Below the pieces are notes generated by a model. That model searched no databases. It worked only from the letters and a program-made list of their open reading frames with translations, and was not told the origin of the DNA. DNA of 64,000 bases from Vespa crabro (Eukaryota; Arthropoda; Insecta; Hymenoptera; Vespidae). Shown in pieces: positions 50,719 through 63,327 of this stretch (the first letter of the stretch is position 1; every line of letters starts with the position of its first letter). Where the stretch lies: positions 7,423,207 to 7,487,206 of the forward strand of contig NC_060964.1 of assembly GCF_910589235.1 (NCBI RefSeq), given 5' to 3'. The position numbers and the translations under genes were made by a program.

Positions 50719-51282
50719 ATGATTCATCTGATTCACATCTTTTTACTGTAAACGATTTGGGCATTCAAAGTTTATTTTTGTATATAAATTAGTACTGTAA
50801 TAGATATAGTGGTACGTATTTTTATTATCACTATTCTTTTAAAAAATGTTTATTTATAATTTGGTGAATTTTTGCATTATTACTGCATTTGTTAATATGC
50901 ATGAGATATACAAGATATTACCAACAGAATATTATAATATTCTGTATGGTGTAGCCAACTAAACTTAAGTAGCTGAAAAACAAACAGAATGTTACAAATA
51001 AAAGTCTTCAACAATATTAAAAAAATTTTTTCACTGATATAGTTTAAAACATAGAGGAAATAATCTTTTTTAAAATACAATTTACAATAAATGTAATTAT
51101 GTTATGAAATTATTAGAAGCAAAGTGTATTTTTGAAAATACAAGTAGAACACAATATAAAGTATAATACTATTATATTTTAAGATATCTCAGAAACGTGA
51201 ATTGTAATGTAAATAATAAGTCATGGATATGTGTACAATCTTGCTTTAATTTTGTATTTTTCTTATATTGCAATATTTGTGT

Positions 51283-51371
<89 letters not shown>

Positions 51372-52249
51372 GAAAAAAAGAGAAAAAAGAAGAAAAAAAG
51401 AAAAAAAAAAGAAAAAAAGTATAGACATATTTGTAACATTTAATTGTCATTTAAAACTTGAAAAGAAACATGTACGTTTTATTTATAACGTATCATCTTA
51501 ATTAAGAAAGATTAAATAAAAAATTTCATTAATCATCTTAATAAATCCAAGTATAAATGTAATATTTATCTAATAAATTATGATCACATTCGGTAAATGC
51601 TTCAGAACTTTGGTTGGTCCTCTTATACAGTTTATCCAATCTTTAAATAATCTTAAAATCAAAAATCTACATTTTTATATATTATTCTTTATATTATAAG
51701 GAGAAACGCAACATAGCTGAGAAGCTCAGAAAAACAACTTGAAATTTTTTTAGAAATATACATAATATCATCTGCTTCATAAAATATTAATTATTGAAGA
51801 GATAATAAATAAAATATAAATCACAAATACTATATAGATATATACAGAATGAATTGTGTAATTCAACAAGCTATAGAACATTATTAAAGATAGAAAAAAC
51901 TATCAAGTTATTATTAATAGAATCGCATGATTTTTTTTCTACGATTCTCAATGTATTATAATTATGCAACTTCTATGAAAAAGTACTACGATTATATTAT
52001 CATTTTATGATATAAAGTTGTATTCGAATGTGTACGGCGATTACAGTTTTAAGAAAATAATATTTATAAAACAATGCAACCCCCCTCCTCTTTTTTACTA
52101 TTTTCTTTCTGCAACAATAATAAAGATATACTTGATCAAAGTTGCATACTTCGATCCTAACACATTTTATATGTACTAAATAACTCTTTCGAATTTTTTT
52201 ACAAGATTTACTCGCATATACAATAACTTTATATTTGAATTAATAAATA
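50719..52249. other. Convergent intergenic region, SDR (+) / UVRAG (-)
   Basis: About 1.5 kb with no exon. It holds the 3' UTRs of both genes and a pure (TA)n run of 81 bp at 51286-51366, followed by A/G-rich DNA to about 51418. Confidence 0.6.
51286..51366. repeat. (TA)n microsatellite, longest TA run in the window
   Basis: 81 bp of uninterrupted TA followed by AAAG and AGAAAAA-type units. Confidence 0.97.
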
Positions 52250-52493
52250 TTACAGCCGTGGTTTCATAACTTTGAAGCTAGTTTTCTTATTAGCTAAGGC
52301 TTCAGTACGTGCATAAACATCTTCTGAACTGCGTCTAATAATATCTATATAATCGCTTGATGCTTGAAAGTCACATTGCTTATCTTTTTCTTCAAGCATA
52401 CAATTGTATTCAGTAATAGTATTGTCACATTTTTGTGTTGCTACTATGGAATCTTTATGCTGAAAATGATAAATACAATAATTGTGTATGTTA

Positions 52494-52535
<42 letters not shown>

Positions 52536-55500
52536 TGTATATTATCTATATAAAGATAAACAAATGTTATTGACAATTACCATTGCATTATATTTAACAC
52601 AGATATCTTCATCATTTTCTTTTGACCATTTTTCAATTTGTTGCTCTACTTCTTCATTTGGCCTGTAGTGAGTAAAGACATAATAATATTCTTCTATGAT
52701 ATTGTTACGTTTAAAAATGTGTTGTTTTTAAAAATTTGCATTTAATGAATCTTACCTTAGTTGAGAAGTAAATTGTTTATCTAATGTTTTTTTATTAGCT
52801 AAGTGACATTTTTCTGTATAGCTACAAATCGAATTTGTTCTTTCTTTCTTTTCAGTTTCATCATAAGTACATCCTATTATATCATCTAGAGATAAACAGG
52901 ATTTAGCAATACGTTCTTTACATGAATTAATCATGAAAGGAGGTTGTTCCAAAACATCACAATTATGATCATTTTGGGCATAATAATGTGTACAATAATC
53001 TTCCGAAATATTATTTTCTAAATGTAACATATCCGTATGTTCTCCGTTTTTCAATGTATTCTTTGCACTATCTCCAATGTTTTTTGCATTGTCATGATTT
53101 GAAGAAATATTTTGTTCATTTTCCCCTTTTTTGATCGTATTTTTATCATTTGGGCTTTCATCTCCATCATTTTGGCTATTGCTTAAGGCCATTTCACAGC
53201 TACTTATAGAATTTGAACTCCTATCCCTAATACTGACAGAACCTTCTAAACTATCAGTAACATTTGCTGACTTAGAAACAGATGTAGGTATTGTTATTTC
53301 AATATTACTGTCGATCGTAACATTATCATTATTTTGAAGAAAATCGTCACTTACATTTGCACTGATAGTATTAGTCAGAGTGGTACAATTTAATGTTTCA
53401 TTACTGCTATTGCCAGATCTGTTTCTAGCTAACATTAATGTTCTGTCATCTATGGCACTTTCTTCCGATTTGCAAATTCGTTTCGATTGACTACCTAAAA
53501 CAAGAGGCTGTACAGGTTTATCTAGACCTTGATCTAAAGAAGATCCCAGGGAGGATTTTATTGATTTTAATTGGCCCATTGATCGCGACGATCTATGGCA
53601 TTTTTCAAAAATAATTTTCTGTATTGGTGGTGTAAGAGGAACATTCTGTTTACCGTTACCTACTTCTGTATCTAATGATGAAGTAGAAAATGTTCTTTTT
53701 GAATTGTCCAAACTGTAAAAGATTATTATCTTTTTAAAATATATTAAATGATTTGACACTATACATGAACTAACGCAAATACACTTACTGCGATTGGTTT
53801 GGCTTCATTTTTAATAAGGTTGCTAAATTTGATAATGTTGCTCTTAAATCAGTAGTAGGAAGACCACAATACCAGCGCAATTGTGCTATGTTCTTATTTA
53901 ATAAATAAACACCATAGTGAAATTGTAATCTATCTTTACCTCTGGCAAATAATGGAAATCTATAAAAAATAATATTTTTTATAGAATATTCTATTTATTA
54001 AAGATTCATAGAGAAAAATATTGATAATGCTTACTGCCTATCATTATCAGGAAGGCTTTCTATAATGTGATCAATAACTTTACTACGAGATCCGTAATGT
54101 ATAACAGGATATCTGGTGGGTATATTGAGAAAATTTGCGATCATTTGTGTTGTATGTGTCACAAAACCCAATGCCACAGCTACTTGTGTATCATTTGACA
54201 ATTCCAAATCTTCACTATCTGGTAAATGTATGTCATGTATTGTGAATTTTCCATTGCTATCCTATATAATATAATATTCGAAATTAATTAAGCTATTAAT
54301 AATGTGAAATATATAAATTAAAAAATTATATATTGAATGTTTAAATTATTATACCTGTTTAACAGGATAAATTAAGCTTAATTCTGAAATTAACTGACGC
54401 CGACGATGAGCCAGTTGGCTGCTCATTTGAATGTAAGTTTCTCTTGTATCTACATGACTTTGACGCCATTCGTGCAATCTTTCAATATCTTTGTTAAGTT
54501 CTCTATATCTTTCCATCAAATCAGAACCTGTATACAAGAGAATTGTAGATTATCTTAATTTATATTAAAAAATTACATTAATAAGAAATTAAATTTTTAC
54601 GTATCAACTCATAAGTAAAATATATTCAATATATACCATGATCTTGATTTTCTTCTGCAATAGTTGCATGCAATTGGTTTAATACCCTTAATTCTCCCAT
54701 TTTTCTTGCCCTTTCTTGTTCTAATAGTTTTGTTCTAAATTTTGCCATTTCTAATTCCTTACGTATTTTAAGTATTTCTGCTTTTTTTTCCCTATTAACC
54801 GTACGAGGTTGAAATAATCTGTTTAAAGAAGATTGAGGATATTTTGGCGTTTGAAAATTATCACCAGAGGCAATGCGCATTCTTAAAGCTATCACTGAAT
54901 TGGTCTGTTGTTTAAGTGCTTGCATCTTGCTTCTCAGACTAGTCAATTTATTTACAGTATAGCTATCCTTTACTTCGTTTGCATTAACATTTATACGGAG
55001 ATATCTTTTCAACTCTGGTGTTGTTATAAAACAATAAGCAGGTGTAAAAAATCCACCATTAAAGTAAAAAATTATAGAATTTTCTTTTAGAATTATTTCC
55101 AAGTTGTTGGGTAATTTAGGACCAATATATGCCAGGCCAGTGAAAGAAATACCCCATGTGAACACAGTAACGTCAGATATATTATTATCGACAGCTGTTC
55201 TTTTCCATAGCCTTAGAATTATTTCTATTTGTAAAAAAAGATATATATAAATATATATATATGTATAATATTTATCATCTATTTTATTTCATAGAATCAA
55301 AATAAATTAAATAAAAATCTGACTGTACCATTGATAAAAATTACAATCAATTATCTCATTTTTAATACAAAACTGCGATTATGAGTACTAACAGATTGTT
55401 AAGCTCACCACTGGCAGATGAGTAACCTGTGGCATGTAAAGTAGGGACTTCCAGACTAGACCATCTAGGATTCGCATTATCTATTAATTCGCTTGTATAT

Positions 55501-55897
55501 ATTGGAGATGACATAGTTGTTCTATGCAAAGTGTAATAAAACCAACAAATCTCGGTATTTACATTTGTCCTCAATTTATATCCAATTATTTGGATTAAAC
55601 TTCTAAGTCTCAACTAAAACATATATTTCATGCAGAAAAAGATATTGTTTATAAGGAACACCAAATCATATTATTCAAAATGTATACACGTATATAAATT
55701 TATATACATTGAATTAATCGATTACAAATTATAAAATATAATGTATTGTCAACGAAAAAAAAAAAAAAGTGACAGTATATAGAATAAATTACCTGCTGTG
55801 TAGCAAAGGGTAGCCAAGTTTTATATCGTGGTGCGATACGGGGTTGAAGGGTCAAATCTAAATCTCTAACGAGGTTTCGCGTCTCGGAAACCTCCAT
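52250..55897 (-). CDS. UVRAG: UV radiation resistance-associated protein (UVRAG), PI3K complex II subunit
   Basis: Nine exons: 55897-55793, 55613-55409, 55224-54637, 54527-54355, 54261-54035, 53959-53789, 53712-52756, 52662-52581 and 52459-52250, in phase, 905 residues. The N-terminus fits a C2 domain (residues about 30-170: LRLRSLIQIIGYKL, TCI-like CWFYYTLH, PRWSSLEVP, VFTWGISFTGLAYIG). A coiled coil with many Glu/Lys follows at about 225-330 (REKKAEILKIRKELEMAK, ELNKDIERLHEWRQS). Next is the BARA-like region (HTTQMIANFLNIPTRYPVIHYGSRSKVID, FARGKDRLQFHYGVYLLNKNI, LRWYCGL). The long Ser/Thr/Asn-rich exon 7 is a disordered tail. UVRAG joins Beclin 1 and VPS34 in endosome and autophagosome maturation. 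The first Met is chosen; upstream DNA is non-coding. Confidence 0.94.
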
Positions 55898-56152
55898 TAT
55901 TTGCTTTCATAGTAAAATACACATAATACCATTAAAAACGCAGAAAACATTTCTTAAACATGATATGTAATTAATCAGAAATCGATGAGATAATGATTGT
56001 AATAGATAGGCAGGTTATCCATATAACTTTAATACACTCATATATGTAATACTATGTATAACGATTGTATCATCTTCATTATTTCGTCTTTTGATATACC
56101 ATCAAATAATAATATGATCCTCTTATCACATAAATATGTACATTCATATGTA

Positions 56153-56184
<32 letters not shown>

Positions 56185-57148
56185 AGTATACTTTATTCCT
56201 ATTTGTAATCAAATAACGTCATTCGACACTTCTGACAGTTCTCCACATTGACACCTTTCATTCTTAAAATTTTATACATTCCATTGCCACTTATAGTTTT
56301 CTAAAATAACTAGACTGTACCTGGTTATTTTTATTACCAACATTTATATTCACTTTACATACACGTTTCTTATTAAAAGTTCATACAGATTGGACAATTA
56401 ATAAAGCATACCGACTAAAGCTGACCAATCATTTTTTAATATATCTATCATCTAAATATTTTATTTTGAAAATCGTTCTACCCTAATTCGTTTATTTTCT
56501 TTTTATATAATGATAAAGCAACTAATGGAAAATGAATCGCTATTTTTAGATCTATACGCCATCTCCATATTTTCTACTTAAAATGCTGGAAAAGCATACG
56601 CGTGAATTATCTTTCCTTTATCTATTTTTGAACGTTACAGCCAATGCAGGCAGATTATTACTCCATCCTTTGCTATACTGTATTGTCTACCGACCGTATA
56701 TACTTTAGCTAGTACAAAATGGTCGACGTGCCTTCGATGTAAGAAATAATTTTGTGTTACAATATTTCGTTATTTTATAAAGAACGTAGGCAAAATAAGA
56801 TATACTCGATACTAATGGATTTGTAAAAACAATAACATTTTCGGTACGTATTTTTTTATGCTATTATTATAGATATAAGTGAAACTATGTACAACTGTCA
56901 ATACGGCTTCCTTTGGTAACAAAGTGTGTACGTAGGCCCTTTCGATGTATAAAATAAATGCACGTACGATTAATGCCTTCCTCTTTGCCCATGTCAATTT
57001 TTAATAACATCAAGTTAATTCCTATACAAAAGTCAAAAATCATATTTTCCCTTTCAAGAACGAATTTAAATGATTATTCTTTGATTAATATTATTCCAAT
57101 GATATAAAATTGGTAGAATAACATTTAAAGATTTTTACAATATTTCAG
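55898..57148. promoter_or_regulatory. Divergent 5' region, UVRAG (-) / RhoGEF (+)
   Basis: AT-rich region with the promoters of UVRAG on one side and of the RhoGEF on the other. A possible tiny first exon is listed separately at 56719-56738. Nothing else coding is seen. Confidence 0.45.
56719..56738 (+). other. Possible 5' exon with a short upstream reading frame
   Basis: ATGGTCGACGTGCCTTCGAT in an AAA-ATGG start context is followed at once by a GTAAGA donor. Spliced to the acceptor at 57147-57148 (TTTCAG), it stays open for 22 codons and ends at TAG 57195-57197, just before the RhoGEF ATG at 57230. It could be an upstream ORF of the RhoGEF mRNA or a small peptide gene, or chance. Confidence 0.3.
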
Positions 57149-58166
57149 ATTATTGCGTCAAGAAATTAAATATTTCTTAAATCATCGTCAGAGTTAGACA
57201 AGGAAAAAAAAAAGAAAAAAAAAAAAGACATGGAGAAACGGCAGGAGGTACTAGCTCCATTTTCGTCTGGTAAGTTTATATTATATTGTAATTTAACTAT
57301 AATCTTTTAAATCATGCTTTTCCTATGTAATAAAATTATATCTCTTTCAGTTAGTAACAAAACTTTTTTATCGCACTAACCTGATAAGAAAAATATAACT
57401 TTTGCTTGTATAAATAATGCCTTTTTTCTTCTTATTCCTTTTCTTTTTGTAACTTATCTTACTAAAAGTGTAAGTTCTATAAACAAATATGAACTATTTT
57501 AAACACTATATATATATATATATATATCTTTCTCTCTCTCTATATATATGTATTTGTTATATCTAATTAAATAACAATAGAAAATAGGTAAAAAAAATAT
57601 AGAAACGTTTTTATCACTAACGAAACAAAATATTCTCCATGTAACATTTTCAATTCTATTTATGGTTATGGTATATATTATAGTATATAACATATATAAA
57701 AAAAAAAAAAAAAAGATTACATGTATTCTGGTATTTATAATTTATATAAAAGTGATTGAAGTTGTGAAATATAAAAGATAAGTATAAAATATTGATATTA
57801 AAGGAAACAAATCAAAATTTTGTTGATTAAGAAAAAGTCAATACTCACTCGAGATATATCGTAAAAATATATTTGACATATCGAAAAAAAGACGATTTGA
57901 AATCAAATTACACGCGCGATCTGTCTTATTCAAAAGAAAATAAATCTCTACTTTTACGTAAAAGCGCTACGGTCGACCGCGATACAATAATAATCTTCCA
58001 ATATGTGAAACGGTCGTATATAAAAGTAGATATTTCATTGGTCGTAGATCACGTGATACTGAAATAAATTTCGACCAATAATTATCTCGCAAATATTTAC
58101 ATGTCCAACGAAGACATCGTTTACAAATAAGAAGTTATAAAATTTAATTATTCAAGGAAATATCGA

Positions 58167-58210
<44 letters not shown>

Positions 58211-61200
58211 CGTATTACATATAACAAATCATTATGATATATAAGTATCTTTTGTAATTGTATGATCTAAACAATTAAAAGATATATAAAATCAATGGCG
58301 CGATTGTGATAACGTATAATGTATTTGTTAAAAGCGTCATATGATTCTTCTATCTAGATAACAAGAAGCGTTAATACTTCTCATTACGTTTCAATCAATG
58401 ATAAAACGATTATTGGACAACATTACCAATTCGATGGGGATTAACGGATATATCGTCGTTAGATCGATGATTTCATTTATATCGAAAATTTGAATCAAAT
58501 ATCAATCGTATATAATAACGCGCCAAAGAGTTTAAAATAAATGTGTAAAGAGAATCGTTGAATATATATATAATAGAGGAAAGGTGGGGGGGGGGAGAAA
58601 AATTGGAGCCTGTAGAATGATTATAAATTGTGAAGTATGATGTGAATCGGAGGACTGAAAGGACGACAAAAAAAAGACGACGTAGGGAAGGTGGAGATGG
58701 AGATGAAAAGGTAGAGAAGAAGGGTGAGTTGCTAGGGAAGGGATGTGGAGGAGGCAAGTTGGCAATGTGAGAGGAAGAGAAAGACGGATAGACAGAGAGG
58801 GGAGAGAGAGAAAGAAAGAGAGAGTGAAAGAGAGAGAGAGAGAGAGAGTGTCATTATCACGGTCTGGGCCAAGTTTGGTTAAAAGCATGGAAAAAAAAGT
58901 ATTTTTTAACTACTACATTTAAATACTGGAAAAACTGATAAATATTTTGAGAAGTCGTACGGCAATATTGAATATATATATATATATAGACGCACACATA
59001 TGTAGAGACATACATATATACATAAATACGTAGATATGTATTAGAGTATACGTCAGGTGTGTGTCACGTGTGTGGGTAGATTTTGGAGAAGGAACAGGAA
59101 GGGAAAAAGACGAGTCGCATTTGGTGGGCGGAGGTAAAAGTTCTGAAGGTCGGCGGGTGGTAATGGGGTGGGGGGTGGTAGTAATGGTGGTGGTGCTTTT
59201 ACTAGGTGGGGTAGTGCGCACGGCGGATCAATTCGCTTTGCGCTTGTGAGCAGCGCTACGGGTAAGAGCAACAGTCTGTCTACCCCCTGCTACCCGGAAA
59301 AGAAGTGCTCGAGGACTGTGCTAACGTGTCTTGTACTTACTTACTTACTTACATGCAGCCCATCGTTGGTTAAGAGAATGACAATAAGTTACGATAAATT
59401 AAATCGGTGTGTAAACGAAACATAACATAGTTTATTCTATTATGTCGATAAGAGGATTATATTTATTATTTCACGATATAAATTACGACAAATTGTGAAA
59501 AAGAACTACGAGGGTAAAAATTGCAAATAGGAAACGTGACTGCGAAACGTTTCATCCGCCCCCCTCCCTCCCTCTCTCTCTCTCTCTCTCTCATTCTTTC
59601 TTCCTACGTGCATTTCTCTAAAAATTTAAAACACCTGCCGTTAAATAAGATATCATAAGAATTGATGATCTTTATCGATGAGCTCCCGCGGTTCCAAATA
59701 TAGAATGAATTTTATTTTTCTTTTCATTCCACACGTAATCCTTATCTCTCGATGTTACCGTTCGTGTAGTACTTGATGTTTTACCAATCATGGAACTACG
59801 ACTTTATACATACGTCAATACTTAACGTAATATTATAACGAGGTAATCGTATAATTATTTCATTTTTGATTTAGTTCTTTTTTATTTTTTTTTATTTATT
59901 CCTTCATTTTTTTTTTTTTTTTCCTAATGAAGGTAAGGAAGATTTTTTTTATCGAATTATTCGTCTATGTAATTCTCTTTTGTGACATCGGTGCAGTAGG
60001 AATAGTACCTGGCGCGGAATAATTTGACCTAATTTCTATTGAATATGGTTCATAGTGTCATCGTCGCGCGACACAAAGATCGGGAGACTGGCTCGATTGT
60101 CGGTAGACGTTTCTGTTTGTTCTTCTTGCAGTCAATAGGTGCGAGGACGTTCTAATATCGGTTTTTCTCTACCACGATACGGTTCGCAAAGTGTGTCGTC
60201 GTTTGGCGATGCATGTCACTTTCATTCTCTTTATTGTGCGACCCTGTATGTCATTTGATTCTTTGTCTTCTTCTTCAGATCTGTTGATATATATATATAC
60301 CTAATTTAATTACAAAAAGGTGGGCATTGCATAAATGAAAATAAATTAGAACAAGTTAGACAGAACAATGGGAATAGATACGTATTATAAACTTTCAACT
60401 AATTACAAGTGTATATTAGCAATATCAATATTTTTTTAGATGAATGTCCCAATAGCGGAGAGGATAGCGAAGAGGATGTAATAACGGACTATCTTGGCTC
60501 ATCGCATTCCGACTGTGACCGTGTGCCTACTATTAATGGAGATCTTGGTGGCCTGAGTCTACATGGAAATATAGTCACAGAAACTGGTTATACCGAAGAT
60601 AATACCAATAAAACAATCACCATGTCTGGAGGGAATTCTGAGCAGCAACAGCAACATCCGTTGCTTACACTTGGTACTAATATTCAAACTCAGCCTAATC
60701 CTCTTGTACCCATTATTAGTGTCACACCTCATTCTCCTGGTTTTGCTAAGAACTATCCTGTATTAGGTAAATATTTTGAAATCAAATTTCATATCTGACT
60801 AATAAGAATTCATTGGTCTGTATCTAATTACTGAAATTATGATTTTTTTTCTTTTTTTTTTTTTTTACAGAGGACAATCTGCAGCATTTGCATGAAATTC
60901 ATGACTGGATTCAACGTATGAGAGACTTGACGATGAATACTTTGGGAAACAATAATCGTATGCCCCATGATGTACCTCAGAGACTGACCTCTTCGTGTCC
61001 TTCCTTATGTCCATTGATACTTATAGAGGGTGGACATCGTTCCAATAATCATGAAGCAGGATCTGATCCAGATCTCCTTGTTAACTGTTCAACCAATAGC
61101 TCTCCGACACATTTTCCATCTATGAACTCTCATGCACAACCTGTACAGGGCATAGACAGAAGACGAAGTTGGACAGATTTGGAAGATACTAGACGTGGCC

Positions 61201-63327
61201 GACGCAGATATTCCGGGCAAAATCATCTGCAAGCACAAAATATGGTTAATATATATTAAATATAAATTTATCGATTGACCGTGCATTTTTTATATTTCTT
61301 TTTTATTTTTAATCGCTTTATATAAATTTTACTTTGTTGAAATGATTTGTTTTTATTTTAATGTCAATGCAAAATATTACTCATTATTATTTCAGCGACA
61401 ACGCAGCATTAGTTTAAGTAGTCTGGACAGTGAAATGGAACTAGAACTAGATGGAAAATCTTGTAGTGGACCTGTAGGGGTAGGTAATCGAGCATGCAGA
61501 TCACAAGCAAGTACTCATTCCTTAAATGAGGCAGACCTTGTGCAGGTAATTTTAGATTAGAAACATTGGTCAAAAATACAGGTATAGTAATATACGTATG
61601 TACTTTCCTGTCACAGAGTGAATATCAGAAGATTGTCTTAAAAAGAAATAGTCAAAGATTAGGTGAAAGTAGCAGTTTGATGCCAGGTTTAACTGGTGCA
61701 CGTTTACCTCTCCAGAAATCTATTTCAACCCCTTCCATCGTTACACCGCCAATTCATACGCATCTCACTGAGTCCGGAACACGAACAACACCTTCTCTAG
61801 CAGCGTAAGTTGTTTTATGTTTATCCATTTGCTACAAATGTCAACATTATTCTTGTAAAGTAAACGATATAAATATGTCTGCACTGTTTATACAAAAATC
61901 TTTAGTTAAATATCATAAAACATTATTACTACCATCACTTCTAACTAGAATTTATTGATGCACGAAATACTTAAACTTTAATTTATTGTGATTTATAAAT
62001 GCTTGTTTTTGTTTTTGAACTATATGTAAATAAGTGTAGCGTTTATCTATAAGATAATTGCAAATCGACGATCATACTCCGTCACTGTAAAAACATGAAT
62101 TATTAGAACTGATGATTCCCAGCTAAAACTTTATTTACTCAAGTTTTTCATGTATTGATAACAACGCAAAACGATGCATTTTAGTTAAAGTAATATAATG
62201 TATTTCCTAGAGAAGGTCAAATAGAATTGTATTACATTTATATGACACAAATGTGTCTGCCTTTGAGTGAAGAAATACGAATGTAAATAAATAACATTAG
62301 ATTTGTAGAAAGTTGTAATCAAAACAGATTTTTCAATTCTTGGAATTGAAAACAAAATCATTCAATTAATTGTACAATGTTAATTCTCTGTATATACAAA
62401 AATACAATTCATAATACCTCAGAATGCCATGTAATGTCATCGTTTCTCGCGTTGTCTCGCCATTTTCAACGGGTGGGGGTACATTGAGGCGTTGCATGAA
62501 CTGCAACGTCATAACTTTCACGCATTACATAGTCATAATTATCGTGAAGACAAAAGGGGCATTCCAAATGTCCAGTTATCGGTTGATGTGCCGTTGAACG
62601 CGTGAGTATTTCGTTTATAAGAATAGAAAGTGCTTATTTGTATGATACATTGTATGTATTATTTTAATGTATACTTAATTAATTTATTTTATTAAAATTA
62701 TAATTAATTCAAAAATGTTTAGATCATGGAAAAAAGAAAAAAGTAAAATAGTACATTTTAATTTATAGAGAAACTGCATATGATGATCAACATTCTGAGA
62801 AGACCAGAAGAAAGCGTGGATCTATTTTCTTCCGTAAGAAAAAGGTAGATAAATGTTTCTTACTGTGTTCATTATGCTCTCTGACAATTTTTTCAAATAA
62901 TTTTTTTTTTTTTTTGAAATATTACTATAGGATAAAAGTGGGAAAAAAAATAGTCAACAGCAACATGCATGGACCACAATGACAACTGGAGCACAGGGAA
63001 ATCATCAATGTGATGTTTGCATGAAGCAATCAACGAGTAAACCAATTCTTCATTGTGAAAGTAAGCGTAATAAACCTGTATGAAAATTCATGAGTTTAAA
63101 ATTAAAATTTATCTCTATAATTTGATTGTTTTAGATTGCGGATTATCGGTACATCAAAGTCAAGGATGCAAGGATCATTTGGTATCAGAATGTACCAAGT
63201 CTAAGCATCAGTCTGTAAAAGCTGTTATAAAATCAACATCGAGTATTTCTTCGGTTACAAGTAACAATAGCGTGAAAAGAGGTTCGACGGCATCGTTACC
63301 ATTACCAACATCATCTGGAAGTGGAAG
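57149..63327 (+). CDS. Lbc-family Rho guanine nucleotide exchange factor, N-terminal part with C1 domain (runs off window)
   Basis: Proposed exons: 57149-57269 (ATG at 57230), 60440-60766, 60871-61244, 61396-61545, 61617-61804, optional 62533-62601, 62769-62844, 62931-63060 and 63135-63327. The last ends in phase 2 at a GTAACT donor, so the gene continues past 64000. The long first part is Ser/Pro/Gln-rich with two RRxS-type sites (RRRSWTDLED, RQRSISLSSLDSEMELE). A C1 zinc module follows a basic patch (FFRKKK): an HxxTT-type lead, CDVC, HCENC, VHQ, CKDHLVSEC, all zinc ligands present. This arrangement matches ARHGEF2/AKAP13/ARHGEF28, whose DH-PH domains activate RhoA. Those domains must lie downstream. 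I cannot choose the exact orthologue. Confidence 0.75.
59090..59261 (+). other. Candidate alternative first exon (G-rich) of the RhoGEF
   Basis: A GC-richer, G-run segment unlike its surroundings, ending ACGG/GTAAGAGC, a near-consensus donor. The frame that would continue into the exon at 60440 has no ATG within this segment, so it would be 5' UTR or start further upstream. A 28-codon open frame from ATG 59163 is hydrophobic and closes at TGA 59248-59250; it may be an upstream ORF. Confidence 0.3.
59150..59215 (+). other. G-quadruplex motif on the plus strand
   Basis: Several GGG to GGGGGG runs separated by short T/A loops within about 65 bp, for example GGGTGG, TGGGGTGGGGGG and GGTGGGG. It overlaps the candidate first exon. 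Folding is not shown. Confidence 0.45.
61805..62768 (+). other. RhoGEF intron containing a candidate cassette exon
   Basis: AT-rich intron of about 960 bp between the in-phase exons ending 61804 and starting 62769. Its only coding-like part is 62420-62601, which is more GC-rich and ends in a CGC/GTGAGT donor. Confidence 0.55.

Larger units (their letters stand above)
57270..60439 (+). other. Large 5' intron of the RhoGEF with repeats and a GC-richer island
   Basis: About 3.2 kb. It contains (TA)n at 58171-58209, (GA)n at 58799-58848, (CT)n at 59573-59592, TTAC units at about 59336-59350, and a G-rich island at about 59090-59300 that ends in a strong GTAAGA donor at 59262. The island may be an alternative first exon and promoter. 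The remainder is AT-rich with no coding evidence. Confidence 0.5.

Noticed and set aside
59061..59249. 62-codon frame with a hydrophobic segment
   Set aside because: It begins at a GTG, stops before the donor, and its hydrophobicity comes from the GTG/GGT-rich run. At most an upstream ORF.
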